Made by a program: the position numbers and the translations under genes. DNA of 64,000 bases. It comes from Bdellovibrionales bacterium RIFOXYD12_FULL_39_22 (GTDB taxonomy: Bacteria; Bdellovibrionota; Bacteriovoracia; Bacteriovoracales; Bacteriovoracaceae). Under the pieces are notes generated by a model. It searched no databases, was not told where the DNA came from, and worked only from the letters and a program-made list of their open reading frames with translations. Below are positions 43,896 through 53,276 of the stretch, in pieces; position 1 is the first letter of the stretch, and every line of letters begins with the position of its first letter. The DNA lies in contig MEQL01000035.1 of assembly GCA_001770205.1 (NCBI GenBank), forward strand, positions 106,301-170,300, in the 5' to 3' direction.

Positions 43896-46508
43896 ATGCA
43901 GATGAAGAAGTGGTATAAAAAACATATTTTTCTTGTGCTATTAGTTGAATTGTCGCTGGCGTCGATTTCTTCAGCAATGGATCTGGGATATGCCTGTCGA
44001 ACTAACGGTAATTGGACACAGACAGCACTGGAAGAGACTAAAAAATTAATTAAAACCTTCGAGATATTAAAGGATGATCCCAATTGTCGCAGCATAGGAT
44101 TTGAATCGCTTGCGGCCCAACTGGCAGTGGCCGAGGCGCAATTTGAACAGGAGGTTGCGGATTCTCAACAGATAAAACAAGAAAACGCCGAAGCGCAAAA
44201 ACGCAATATTAATGCCCTCCTAAATTCTACCAACAGCAGCGGGATGGAGCGGTCGTCATTACTTGACGTCGCCGTAGGAGTGCATGTTAGTTCGGCCATA
44301 GAAAATAGTGTGGCAACAACGCGGCCAGAAATGCGCAGCTCAACGAGTATTTTTAATATGCTGGGTATGAATACCGGATTGAAGATGGCCGCCAACGATG
44401 TCGTTCGCTTGGTCAATTCCACCATGGCCAATTATTCTAGCTATTCACAATGTCTGGCCAGTGCCCCGAATCTCGGATTGGCCATGATCTCTTCTATGTT
44501 GCGAGTATCTTCAAATATTTTATCTTCAGGATATGCTGATGGTGGCATAAAGATGAGTAACATAATTGATAATTTGATAAATTTTTTGCGAGAAAGCAAG
44601 TTTAGTAAACAGATTAAAAAATTAAGTGAGGTTGAACTTTGGTCTTCTATTACCTGCGCTATGGAGAGTGCTTCCTATAATTATTGCACTATAAAAGGAA
44701 ATTTGCGATTGCTAGAGCGTACGATCAAACGAGGACAAAAAAGTATAGAAGATCAAAAATTGATTTCGGATGAGGTTAGTTTGGTAACCGGGTATTACGT
44801 GTTGACTAGAAATTTACCAAGTATCACCAGTTGGCTTTTTAATTTGCAATTTGGGGTAGAACCTAAAGTTGCTACCGATGGTGACTACAAAAATGGGGTT
44901 TGGACAAATGTTGTTTCAACTATTCAGGCCATTGATACCTTAAATGGATTGTATAACGAGATAAAGGGCAGTATCGACAGTATGAGTAGCGAAATGGAAA
45001 AAAAAGGTATTATTTATAAGCTAGTTGCCATGCTGCAACATACAATGGAGGCGTCGGCTGCAGTAGATGATGTTAGCACGGAAGTAAATTTTTTCTTTAC
45101 TACTATACCCGTAGAGTTTTTGCGTCTCTATTTAGTTGGTTATGACTTGGAGACCATTCCGGATGAGGTGCGGCCAAATGAGAATGGAACAATGCCTATG
45201 GATAGCGATTTTTGGCTAAAAAATGGTGGACAATATCGGCCAGTTTTTGATGATATTCCCAATTTATTAAAAATAGTCAGATCTAGGTTAGATATTTTAA
45301 TTAACAGCGCCGTGATTGGAATGAATCGTTTTTTTGTGCGCAAACTGATTAGTGATAAACCAGGTCTGGTGGCCTCTGCTTTTATTCATAATGCGATGAG
45401 TACTTCAGCGTATGATAGTTTTTTGTATATTCGAGGATATATTAAAAAATTATTAGAGCGAATTGGCCGCTCTAGTTATAGTGATCGACAAATTATTCCG
45501 GTGATGGAAGAGACAATTGCTAAGCTCGACAGAATAGTTGAGGTATTTGATAGTTACTTGAAGGAAAAAAGCAACAACGAAATAGAGGCAGAATGGAGAT
45601 ATGAGAAAATTATCAATACCGTATTTGATACTTTGAATATTTTAATTCAAAAAGATACACTGTTGGCCAATCGAATTGCTACCTTTGTTTACTATGATTA
45701 CTATCTAAGTACCATGGAAAGTGTTGGGCCGCATACTTTCGAGCAGCAATTGATGATTATCTCTAATCAAGAAATGTTAGAAAAACTTACACAGGCCAGT
45801 GAGGGAGATAGCGAAGCGGCCTTAACTCGAGAAGACTATGATAATGCGTTGGCCATTTCGATAAAAAATATGAGCGCTTTAGAGAATATTTTTCGAGATA
45901 ATTTTTATGATTATCTGCAAACGACTACAGATGAGGCGCGGGGATTAACCTATCTTGAGCGCACCAGCAGGAATCTTAAACGAGCACTGTATACCGATAT
46001 CCCCGAGGTATTTCGCTGGTCGCCATTAGTCCCTTTTATTGCGGCAGGCAAGGCCCTTTTTAGTTATGACTATCGCTATCAGCGCTATTGGAATAATCCT
46101 TATAGGCCAGAGTATCAGCGCGGGGACAATGATCGTCAATCGCTCAAAAGAAATATTGATAGAACGTGCATTCAACTATTGGCCACTTCTCGGCCAGAAA
46201 TTTTTAGTGAGTTTTGCCAAAACGCCGTGTTGATTTCTCCTTTTTATGAGGCGGCCAGCAATGCGGTGGAGAAGGAAAAATTAGAATATTTAAATGTTCG
46301 CTTTGCTGATTTTATTCGGCCGGCCGTCGGTTCTCAGAAAAAAGATAAAGGGTCGATGGCAGTTAAAAAGAGTTTTGATGATAGGATCTGTGCCTACACG
46401 CACTATCAGAGGAAAAATCAAGTTTACTGGCTTACGTTGCAACATGAACAGATTAAGCAGCGTAAATTGAAAGATAATTTGTATTATCGTAAGGCACAGC
46501 AGGAATAG
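43896..46508 (+). CDS. Large exported protein of unknown function, copy 2 of a tandem pair
   Basis: 870 residues, a clear tandem paralog of copy 1 along its whole length: YACRTNGNWTQTALEET, KLISDKPGLVASAFIHN against KLIADKPNLVAGAFVYN, LATSRPEIFSEFCQNAV and NQVYWLTLQHEQIK. A signal peptide (IFLVLLVELSLASISSA) is followed by MDLGYAC. The start may be the ATG at 43896 or the one at 43902. Downstream at 160 bp lies a ferredoxin gene. The even sequence divergence without frameshifts suggests both copies are under selection. The function is unknown; a helical periplasmic scaffold is plausible. Confidence 0.8.
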   Translation: MQMKKWYKKHIFLVLLVELSLASISSAMDLGYACRTNGNWTQTALEETKKLIKTFEILKDDPNCRSIGFESLAAQLAVAEAQFEQEVADSQQIKQENAEAQKRNINALLNSTNSSGMERSSLLDVAVGVHVSSAIENSVATTRPEMRSSTSIFNMLGMNTGLKMAANDVVRLVNSTMANYSSYSQCLASAPNLGLAMISSMLRVSSNILSSGYADGGIKMSNIIDNLINFLRESKFSKQIKKLSEVELWSSITCAMESASYNYCTIKGNLRLLERTIKRGQKSIEDQKLISDEVSLVTGYYVLTRNLPSITSWLFNLQFGVEPKVATDGDYKNGVWTNVVSTIQAIDTLNGLYNEIKGSIDSMSSEMEKKGIIYKLVAMLQHTMEASAAVDDVSTEVNFFFTTIPVEFLRLYLVGYDLETIPDEVRPNENGTMPMDSDFWLKNGGQYRPVFDDIPNLLKIVRSRLDILINSAVIGMNRFFVRKLISDKPGLVASAFIHNAMSTSAYDSFLYIRGYIKKLLERIGRSSYSDRQIIPVMEETIAKLDRIVEVFDSYLKEKSNNEIEAEWRYEKIINTVFDTLNILIQKDTLLANRIATFVYYDYYLSTMESVGPHTFEQQLMIISNQEMLEKLTQASEGDSEAALTREDYDNALAISIKNMSALENIFRDNFYDYLQTTTDEARGLTYLERTSRNLKRALYTDIPEVFRWSPLVPFIAAGKALFSYDYRYQRYWNNPYRPEYQRGDNDRQSLKRNIDRTCIQLLATSRPEIFSEFCQNAVLISPFYEAASNAVEKEKLEYLNVRFADFIRPAVGSQKKDKGSMAVKKSFDDRICAYTHYQRKNQVYWLTLQHEQIKQRKLKDNLYYRKAQQE

Positions 46509-46670
46509 GTAAATTAAAATAGTAACATTAATAAAGTAGGAACAGATTAGCAGCGGCATGTAAGAGGTGCAATACTCTGAAGTTTATAGTTGTCATAACC
46601 AAAAAAAGGCATTAAAAAATCATAAATCGCTTTTTTCTGGACTTTTTTATTAACTTAACTTGGAGAATTT

Positions 46671-46841
46671 ATGGCCCACAAAATTACTGAAGACTGTACC
46701 TCCTGTGGCGCTTGCGCCGCCGATTGCAAAGTAGAAGCAATTTCTGAAGGTGATACCACCTATAAAATTGATCCTGCTTTATGTACTGATTGTGGAGATT
46801 GTGCAGACACTTGCCCAACCGAAGCAATTATTAAAGGTTAA
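46671..46841 (+). CDS. Short 2[4Fe-4S] ferredoxin
   Basis: A 56-residue protein, so easily missed by length cut-offs. It carries two canonical CxxCxxCxxxC units: Cys9-12-15-19 (CTSCGACAADC) and Cys38-41-44-48 (CTDCGDCADTC), each followed by a short loop and EAI. This is the clostridial-type 2[4Fe-4S] ferredoxin. The ATG is preceded by TGGAGAA. It could serve the ferredoxin-less IorAB or the radical SAM enzymes of the window, but no direct link is seen. A strong hairpin terminator follows. Confidence 0.95.
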   Translation: MAHKITEDCTSCGACAADCKVEAISEGDTTYKIDPALCTDCGDCADTCPTEAIIKG

Positions 46842-46850
46842 TTATTTCTT

Positions 46851-46894
46851 AAGGCCACGGATGCCGATGTTAATGAACTTTCGTGGCCTTTTTT
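46851..46894 (+). terminator. Rho-independent terminator behind the ferredoxin gene
   Basis: AAGGCCACG (46851-46859) pairs perfectly with CGTGGCCTT (46882-46890) over a 22-base loop and is followed by TTTT. The stem contains GGCC, showing that the GGCC enrichment also appears in non-coding DNA. Confidence 0.8.
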
Positions 46895-46938
46895 GTTTTT
46901 ATTTTAATTTTGACATTTTAGAGTGCTGAGATTTTATC

Positions 46939-47502
46939 ATGGATTTAGATACAGCTATTTTTAAACGTCGCTCCGTCCGTAAATTTACTGAGGAGTACGT
47001 CTCTGATTCAGATATAAAGCAACTAATAGATGCTGCACGCTGGGCCCCTTCTTGGGCCAATACACAGTCTTGGGATTTTATTGTTCTGCGCGATAGCCAA
47101 CTAATGGCACAAATCACGGAGCTATATTCTGAGCGAAATCCGGCCCGTTCTTGTTCTTTGTCATGTAATGCAATGTTGGTGGTGTGCGCTAGGATGAAAA
47201 ATGCAGGCCATAAAATGGGAGTAGGACTAACCAAATTTAAAGAATGGTTTATGTTTGACATCGGGTGTTGCGTGCAAAATATCTCTCTAAAGGCCTATGA
47301 GTTAGGACTTGGGTCCGTCATAGTTGGACATCTCGATCATGAGAAGGCCAATCGACTTCTAAATTTACCAGCAAATTATGAGGTAGTAGTCACCATACCA
47401 CTAGGACATCCAGTAGAGAAAGATAAGGCCCCACCTCCGCGACGAGAGATCGGAGAGATGCTTTATCTGAACCAATTTGGCGAAAAATTTATTAAGGAGT
47501 AA
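46939..47502 (+). CDS. Nitroreductase family protein
   Basis: A 187-residue FMN-binding oxidoreductase. [14 protein letters not shown] at the N-terminus binds the FMN phosphate, [14 protein letters not shown] is the classical helix, and [18 protein letters not shown] with [12 protein letters not shown] completes the family. The substrate is not evident; the family reduces nitro groups, quinones or other conjugated compounds. Only two bases separate its stop from the pgi start, so the gene is at the head of an operon with pgi and the YciO-like gene. Confidence 0.88.
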   Translation: MDLDTAIFKRRSVRKFTEEYVSDSDIKQLIDAARWAPSWANTQSWDFIVLRDSQLMAQITELYSERNPARSCSLSCNAMLVVCARMKNAGHKMGVGLTKFKEWFMFDIGCCVQNISLKAYELGLGSVIVGHLDHEKANRLLNLPANYEVVVTIPLGHPVEKDKAPPPRREIGEMLYLNQFGEKFIKE

Positions 47503-47504
47503 GG

Positions 47505-49133
47505 ATGAGTGTTATTCAACTTAGTTCATGGAAGAAATTGCAATCGCATTTTGCGGAGATGAGAGCTGTTTCTATCGGGGATCTTTTTGCTAAGGAGACT
47601 GCGCGAGGTGATGATTATAAAATTGAGGCCGAAGGCCTCTATGTCGATTACTCCAAACATCGTTTAAATCAAACCACGCTCTCTTTACTTTTAGATCTTG
47701 CTAGAGAGCGAAAATTGGCAGAGGCCATTGAGGCGATGTTTTCAGGATTATCCATTAACAGAACTGAAAATCGTCCGGTGTTACACGTGGCATTGCGTAA
47801 TCGTTCTCAGAATCCTATTTTTGTTGAGGGAAAGGATGTAATGCCAAAAGTGCGGGCCGTCTTGGCCCAGATGGCCGCCTTTTCCGACAAAGTGCGATCG
47901 GGGGAGTGGTGTGGTTTTACTGGGAAGAAAATTAGAAACGTTATAAATATTGGGATTGGCGGGTCTGATCTTGGGCCGGTGATGGTGACAGAGGCGTTAA
48001 AATTTTACTCGGATCGATCAATTACCGTTAATTTTGTTTCTAATATCGATGGCACACATTTGGCGGAATGTTTACAGGGAAAAGATCCATCGGAAACACT
48101 ATTTATTGTTGCCTCCAAAACTTTTACTACTCAAGAGACGATGACAAACGCCAACAGCGCTAAACGTTGGTTGTTAGAAAAATTGTTATCTCCCAAAGCT
48201 GTGGCCAACCATTTTGTGGCCTTATCTACCAATAAAGAGGCGGTGGAGAAGTTTGGAATTAATTCAGAAAATATGTTTGTTTTTTGGGATTGGGTAGGGG
48301 GAAGATATTCGCTGACTTCGGCCATCGGTTTGCCGATTATGATTGCCATTGGTGCAGATAATTTTGCGAAGCTATTAGATGGATATCACGCTATGGATAA
48401 TCATTTTCGCTACGCTCCTTTTGAAAAAAATATTCCTATTCTTTTGGGTATGATTGGAGTTTGGTACAACAACTTTTGGCAGGCAGAAACGCAGGCCATT
48501 TTACCATACGATCAATATCTCCATCGCTTCGCTGCCTATTTTCAACAAGGTGATATGGAGAGCAATGGAAAGTCTACCGATCAAGAAGGAAAGCGTGTGG
48601 ATTATCAAACCGGGCCGATTATTTGGGGAGAGCCAGGAACAAATGGACAACATGCTTTTTATCAACTGATTCATCAAGGAACCAAATTGATTCCCTGTGA
48701 TTTTATAGGTTTTGTTAATTCACTTAATCCGTTGGGAGATCATCATAATAAATTGATGGCAAATTTCTTTGCGCAAACAGAGGCCTTGGCATTTGGAAAG
48801 AGTAAGGTTTCAGTAGAATTGGAAGAGAAAAACAAGGACCTGGTTCCTTTTAAGGTTTTTGAAGGGAATCGCCCAACGACATCCATTATGGCCGAACGCC
48901 TGACACCAGAAGTCTTAGGTAAGTTGATTGCCTTGTATGAACATAAGATTTTTGTTCAGGGAGTAATTTGGAATATTTTTTCTTTTGATCAATGGGGTGT
49001 TCAGCTTGGCAAAGTTTTAGCGGACAAGATTTTGGGAGAACTTACTTCCGAGGAGATGGTTGAGTTTAAACATGATTCTTCCACTAATGCGCTTTTAAAA
49101 TATTATAAAAATTATCGGCAACAGCGTTCATGA
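47505..49133 (+). CDS. pgi: Glucose-6-phosphate isomerase
   Basis: A full-length enzyme (542 residues) interconverting glucose-6-phosphate and fructose-6-phosphate. Signatures are present: [29 protein letters not shown] (phosphate-binding), the [12 protein letters not shown] motif and [15 protein letters not shown] with the catalytic His/Glu, then [17 protein letters not shown] near the C-terminus. GGATG start spacing behind the nitroreductase stop is close. It overlaps the following gene by four bases. Confidence 0.97.
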   Translation: MSVIQLSSWKKLQSHFAEMRAVSIGDLFAKETARGDDYKIEAEGLYVDYSKHRLNQTTLSLLLDLARERKLAEAIEAMFSGLSINRTENRPVLHVALRNRSQNPIFVEGKDVMPKVRAVLAQMAAFSDKVRSGEWCGFTGKKIRNVINIGIGGSDLGPVMVTEALKFYSDRSITVNFVSNIDGTHLAECLQGKDPSETLFIVASKTFTTQETMTNANSAKRWLLEKLLSPKAVANHFVALSTNKEAVEKFGINSENMFVFWDWVGGRYSLTSAIGLPIMIAIGADNFAKLLDGYHAMDNHFRYAPFEKNIPILLGMIGVWYNNFWQAETQAILPYDQYLHRFAAYFQQGDMESNGKSTDQEGKRVDYQTGPIIWGEPGTNGQHAFYQLIHQGTKLIPCDFIGFVNSLNPLGDHHNKLMANFFAQTEALAFGKSKVSVELEEKNKDLVPFKVFEGNRPTTSIMAERLTPEVLGKLIALYEHKIFVQGVIWNIFSFDQWGVQLGKVLADKILGELTSEEMVEFKHDSSTNALLKYYKNYRQQRS

Positions 49134-49798
49134 TCCACTATGTTATTAGCACTAATCCCGATGATCGAGTGTTACAACGCGCAACTTATGCGTTATCGGA
49201 AGGTGGACTTATTGCTTTTCCAACGGATTCTAGTTGGGTAATTGCGGCCTCGCCTATGTCAAAAGTGGCGGTAGAACGCTTGTATAAGTTGAAAAATGTT
49301 GATCACCATAAACACTTTTCTCTTTTGTGTAACACGATTGCCCAGGCCAGTCGTTATGCTTTCATTTCTGACGCAGTATACAAGCGTATCAGAAACAAAT
49401 TACCGGGCCCCTATACTTTTGTTTTTACTCCAACTAATGATTTGCCACGCTCTATTCGTGACTATAAGAAGGAAAAAGAGATCGGCATTCGTATTCCGGC
49501 CTCTGTTTTAGCTGCGCGCTTGGTAGATTATCTAAAACAACCACTACTAGCGACATCTATTTCTAAACATATGATTCCAGAGTTAGCAGAAGAAGAGGCG
49601 GAAGAGTCATGGCCTGCGGGCAAATATGATATTTATAGTTATCAAATTGAAGAGGCCTTGGGCCATTTGTTGGCCATGATCATTGATCCTGGTGATTTTG
49701 AATTCAAAGGCCCCAGTTCTGTGGTGGATTTTTCTAAAGATCCATTCATTCCAGTAATTTTGCGTGAGGGAATAGGGGAGATTGAAAGCTTTCTTTGA
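49130..49798 (+). CDS. Sua5/YciO-type (YrdC-domain) protein
   Basis: 222 residues of a YrdC-fold protein. [17 protein letters not shown] and [14 protein letters not shown] match the nucleotide-binding surface, [19 protein letters not shown] and IGIRIP complete the core. The family includes TsaC/Sua5, which makes threonylcarbamoyl-AMP for tRNA t6A, and the less understood YciO; the YciO subgroup seems closer because of its shorter length and no C-terminal Sua5 domain. The start overlaps pgi's stop (ATGA), coupling translation. Confidence 0.8.
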   Translation: MIHYVISTNPDDRVLQRATYALSEGGLIAFPTDSSWVIAASPMSKVAVERLYKLKNVDHHKHFSLLCNTIAQASRYAFISDAVYKRIRNKLPGPYTFVFTPTNDLPRSIRDYKKEKEIGIRIPASVLAARLVDYLKQPLLATSISKHMIPELAEEEAEESWPAGKYDIYSYQIEEALGHLLAMIIDPGDFEFKGPSSVVDFSKDPFIPVILREGIGEIESFL

Positions 49799-49861
49799 TT
49801 TTTGAAGTAAATCATCCTAGAATGGGGAAAAATATTTGTGGCGATTTATAAGAGGTATAAA

Positions 49862-50668
49862 ATGGGTAACCAAAATGCGGACAATGGTATTGGGGGAGTA
49901 AATGCCGAGCAAGGAGAGCTTGCTGAAACTAATACCAATCAGTGGGATAAGAAAAAAATAATTCGCGAAGTTCGTTCAATTATTTTAATCGTGGTGATTG
50001 TTTTCTCATTACGTTCTATGTTTTATGAGCCATTTAGGATTCCCACTGGCTCTATGATTCCTACTTTTATGATTGGCGATTTTATTTTGGTTAATAAATT
50101 TGCCTACGGACTGAAGCTCCCATTTTCCGAAATGTTCACTAATCCTATTTACCTAACCACTCCCAAAGATCCACAACGTGGGGATATTATAGTTTTTAAA
50201 TATCCAGAAAATCCCGATGTAAATTATATCAAACGCTTAATCGGAGTACCAGGTGATGAGATCGAAATCATTGATAAGGTGGTCTATATCAATGATCGTC
50301 CATTGCCTGCGATTAAATTTGATGGCCAAGAAATTATGCAGGATATGGATGATAAGTTTAAGGAGTATAATTTAGAATTTTTTAATTCGGAAACTGGAAC
50401 GCACAAGCATGTTATTCAACAGGTCGCAGGTATTTATACCAATCAGGGTTCAAATATTCCGCGTTTTCGCGTTCCGCCCGGAAAATATTTTGCGATGGGT
50501 GATAATCGGGATTTTTCTGCTGACTCTCGTTTTTGGGGATTTGTCCCGGCCGAAAATATTAAAGGCCGTGCCTTGGCAGTTTGGTTTTCGCTTGCCTTTG
50601 CAGATTCAACAGTGCCTGACTCAACCATGAAGCTTCGTTGGCGGCGCATTGGAACAGTTGTAGATTAG
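49862..50668 (+). CDS. lepB: Signal peptidase I (LepB)
   Basis: 268 residues from MGNQNADNGI, with AGAGG upstream; an upstream GTG at 49838 is the alternative. After a hydrophilic Gly/Asn-rich stretch comes a single membrane helix (SIILIVVIVFSLRSMF). The serine-lysine dyad is intact: Ser64 in PTGSMIPT and Lys124 in NYIKRLIGVPGD. The downstream GDNRDFSADSRFWGFV box is present. It cleaves signal peptides of the many exported proteins in this window and forms an operon with the two envelope genes that follow. Confidence 0.95.
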   Translation: MGNQNADNGIGGVNAEQGELAETNTNQWDKKKIIREVRSIILIVVIVFSLRSMFYEPFRIPTGSMIPTFMIGDFILVNKFAYGLKLPFSEMFTNPIYLTTPKDPQRGDIIVFKYPENPDVNYIKRLIGVPGDEIEIIDKVVYINDRPLPAIKFDGQEIMQDMDDKFKEYNLEFFNSETGTHKHVIQQVAGIYTNQGSNIPRFRVPPGKYFAMGDNRDFSADSRFWGFVPAENIKGRALAVWFSLAFADSTVPDSTMKLRWRRIGTVVD

Positions 50669-50671
50669 GCC

Positions 50672-51289
50672 ATGGTGACGATATATCAGCTAAAAGGACA
50701 ATTTCAGGATATTTTGCGTCCGCTTGTGCATAAACTGCATGCTCGCCAGATTACTCCTAATCAAGTTACAATTTATACTTGCTTGGCATCAGTTTGGGTG
50801 GGGATGATGCTTTTACTGTTACCTTCTAGTCGGGCCATGTTACTTTTTATTCCGTTTTTTATGTTTATTCGAATGGCGTTAAATGCCATAGACGGGATGT
50901 TGGCCAAAGAGTTTAATCAACAATCTAATTTGGGTGCTGTTTTAAACGAAATAACTGACGTGGTGTCGGATATGGCCCTTTATTTGCCATTTGCCGCCCA
51001 TCCTGAGGTCAATGGGGTGGCCGTCGTGGCAGTTGTGATGTTGGCCATCTTATCAGAAATGGCCGGGCTTATTCCGGTTTTAATTGGTGTTAAACGTAGG
51101 TTTGATGGCCCGATGGGGAAGAGTGATCGAGCTTTCGTTTTTGGCCTAGTGGCATTGCTTTTGGCCTTTTTTGGAAAGTCGATTCTGATAACCTTTATTG
51201 TAAATGGTATTTTTATAATTACCCTACTGCTACTGATTGGTACGGTGGTTAATAGACTCTATTTGGCACTAGTGGAGTCTTCCAGATGA
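50672..51289 (+). CDS. CDP-alcohol phosphatidyltransferase family membrane protein
   Basis: 205 residues with about five membrane segments. The CDP-alcohol motif is nearly complete as D74-G75-x2-A78-K79-x8-G88-x3-N92-x3-D96: Arg is Lys and the third Asp is Asn; D100 follows four residues later. Such variants occur in a less-studied branch of the family. It would transfer a phosphate-linked alcohol or head group to a lipid, so it may shape phospholipid or sphingolipid head groups. It overlaps mtgA by four bases and starts three bases after lepB. Confidence 0.8.
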   Translation: MVTIYQLKGQFQDILRPLVHKLHARQITPNQVTIYTCLASVWVGMMLLLLPSSRAMLLFIPFFMFIRMALNAIDGMLAKEFNQQSNLGAVLNEITDVVSDMALYLPFAAHPEVNGVAVVAVVMLAILSEMAGLIPVLIGVKRRFDGPMGKSDRAFVFGLVALLLAFFGKSILITFIVNGIFIITLLLLIGTVVNRLYLALVESSR

Positions 51290-52101
51290 ATGCAAGGCGT
51301 ATTATTAGTTGGTCGACCACTTTTTTTGCGGCCTTCGCTCTATCGATGTTTTTAGCAGCGATCGTTACTGCCTATAACTATTATTCGGCCTTTACCGCAG
51401 ACATTGATCGATTACAAAATGGCCATCCTGTTTGGCGTGATGGAAAGTTAATAGCGATTCAGAAAAAAGTACCCAAAGGGTGGATTCGCGCGAGCAGGAT
51501 AGATCATGAAGTAAAAATGGCCATTGTTATTAGTGAGGATTGGGGTTTTTTTGGCCATAACGGGATAGATGTTATTCAGATAAAAGAGGCAGTTTGGGAA
51601 ACATTAATCTATTCCGAACGATTGCGTGGTGCGAGTACAATTACTCAACAGGTAGTTAAGAATTTATTTTTGACCAATGAACGTAGTTATGTTCGTAAGT
51701 TTGTGGAAATTATTGGTGCACTATATATGGATAAGGCCCTTTCCAAAAATCAGATATTGGAAATTTATCTTAATATTGCGCAATTTGGTGATCATCTTTA
51801 TGGTATTTCGGATGCCGCCCATCACTACTTTCAAAAGAGTGCAGGGGAGCTGACAGTAAGAGAAGGGGCCTTCTTGGCCATGTTATTGCCCAATCCGGTA
51901 AAGTATTCTCAATCTTATAGAAGAAGGGAGCTTTCTCGTTATGCTCTTAATACAATTAATTCTATCTTGAAGAAAATGAGGAGTGCGCATATTTTAGATG
52001 AAGAGAATATGGAAGAAGCACTAGGAAGTCATTTTGAGTGGGAAGATAATATCAGTGAGGAATTGCATTTTCCTTGGAGTAAATTCAAAATTAATATCTA
52101 A
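51286..52101 (+). CDS. mtgA: Monofunctional biosynthetic peptidoglycan transglycosylase (MtgA)
   Basis: A 271-residue GT51 enzyme that polymerises lipid II into glycan strands without a transpeptidase domain. One N-terminal membrane helix (TTFFAAFALSMFLAAIVTAY) anchors it. The family motifs are VISEDWGFFGHNGID (catalytic Glu84), RGASTITQQVVKNLFLT, EIYLNIAQFGDHLYG and REGAFLAMLLPNPVKYS. Its start overlaps the preceding gene (ATGA). A 162-bp stretch downstream, convergent to the next gene, holds no ORF or structure I can support. Confidence 0.93.
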   Translation: MNARRIISWSTTFFAAFALSMFLAAIVTAYNYYSAFTADIDRLQNGHPVWRDGKLIAIQKKVPKGWIRASRIDHEVKMAIVISEDWGFFGHNGIDVIQIKEAVWETLIYSERLRGASTITQQVVKNLFLTNERSYVRKFVEIIGALYMDKALSKNQILEIYLNIAQFGDHLYGISDAAHHYFQKSAGELTVREGAFLAMLLPNPVKYSQSYRRRELSRYALNTINSILKKMRSAHILDEENMEEALGSHFEWEDNISEELHFPWSKFKINI

Positions 52102-52263
52102 AAAATAGTGGCGGTTTTAACAATCATAGAATCGACGCTTCAAATTCCTTTTTTCCACGTCGACAAGATGTGCTCAATGTCTCTTCAGGTTTATTCTATA
52201 TGGGTGCCAATCTTTTTATTAGTGATATTTTCTTACAATTTGTTACCGGTTTGCTAAAGACGG

Positions 52264-53274
52264 TCAGGTATTGTTACGTCGAATCTGTAGGTATGAATTT
52301 ACAGTAGATTTTATGCTTTCCTCTATACTGATTTTATAGGTAGCATTTAAATCTGTTTGAGATTTTTGAGGTGAACAAACCCACCCGCTTTGGGCCAGTT
52401 CAGTTACTTTATCGTTGGTAATTCTTATTTTTATCTTCATGCCTAATCTGTTTAGTAAAAATAATATTAGGGCAAAAAGGTGCAATATAATAATCGGAAT
52501 ATGGATGGCCTTTAGCCTCACCATGCTTAAATTTTTTTGAATCTCAGTCACAATTTTTTCAAAAGTTACCGGCGTAGGATTAGCTATAAAATAAATATCA
52601 AAGGGTAATCTATTTTTAGAGGTTATTGCCTTAATAGTGTTTTCTACCAGATCTTCAATGGCAACAAAACTATAGAGTTTACTATTCCCTTCTTTACCTG
52701 GGTAGATTGCTAAACCTTTTTCAATCATCTCAATTAACTCGAAAAAAGCATCATCTTCGGCCCCAACAATAATGGGAGGGCGAAGAATAATGTTCTGCCA
52801 GGTTTTTGGAGTATTGTCGCGAATAACTAGTTCGGCCAAGAATTTAGATTGGCCATAATCATTTATAGGGCCATATCCATCCTTTTCATTTAAGACTTCA
52901 CGGTGTTTTCTGGCCGGGCCACTTACCGCAAGAGAGGAGATTAGCACGAATGTCAATTTTTTATAGCGGAATGAAAGCTCACGAACGAGGACATTTGTTC
53001 CATCAAAATTAGTTTCATAGTAATCTTTTGCCCTAAAACTATGCACTACCGCTGCAGTGTGAATAATAAGATCTAAATCATCAGGAAGTTTTTTTACCCA
53101 CAGGGGAATGGACGATATTGAAAAGTCCCCTTCAATTAATGTTCCTGGGATTTTTAGTTTATTAAACTTTTCGAGATTTCGGGCCTGAGCAAATATTTGA
53201 TGGCCCTCTTGGATTAAGTGTTTGCAGAGATTTTTTCCGACAAAACCTGTCGCCCCTGTGACTAATATTTTCAC
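52264..53274 (-). CDS. Extended short-chain dehydrogenase, possible sphingolipid reductase
   Basis: 336 residues, with a GTG start two bases behind the stop of the palmitoyltransferase gene. TGATGFVG (6-13) binds NAD(P) and the catalytic pair is Tyr140-Lys144 in YGQSK, with Ser114 near SSLAVSG. The pattern matches NAD-dependent epimerase/3-beta-hydroxysteroid dehydrogenase-like enzymes. A hydrophobic segment (IIILHLFALILFLLNRLGM) in the last third may bind the membrane. Beside serine palmitoyltransferase, it is a candidate for the ketone-reduction step of sphingoid base synthesis, as CerR does in Caulobacter. This assignment is by context. Confidence 0.75.
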   Translation of the reverse strand: MKILVTGATGFVGKNLCKHLIQEGHQIFAQARNLEKFNKLKIPGTLIEGDFSISSIPLWVKKLPDDLDLIIHTAAVVHSFRAKDYYETNFDGTNVLVRELSFRYKKLTFVLISSLAVSGPARKHREVLNEKDGYGPINDYGQSKFLAELVIRDNTPKTWQNIILRPPIIVGAEDDAFFELIEMIEKGLAIYPGKEGNSKLYSFVAIEDLVENTIKAITSKNRLPFDIYFIANPTPVTFEKIVTEIQKNLSMVRLKAIHIPIIILHLFALILFLLNRLGMKIKIRITNDKVTELAQSGWVCSPQKSQTDLNATYKISIEESIKSTVNSYLQIRRNNT

Positions 53275-53276
53275 AA

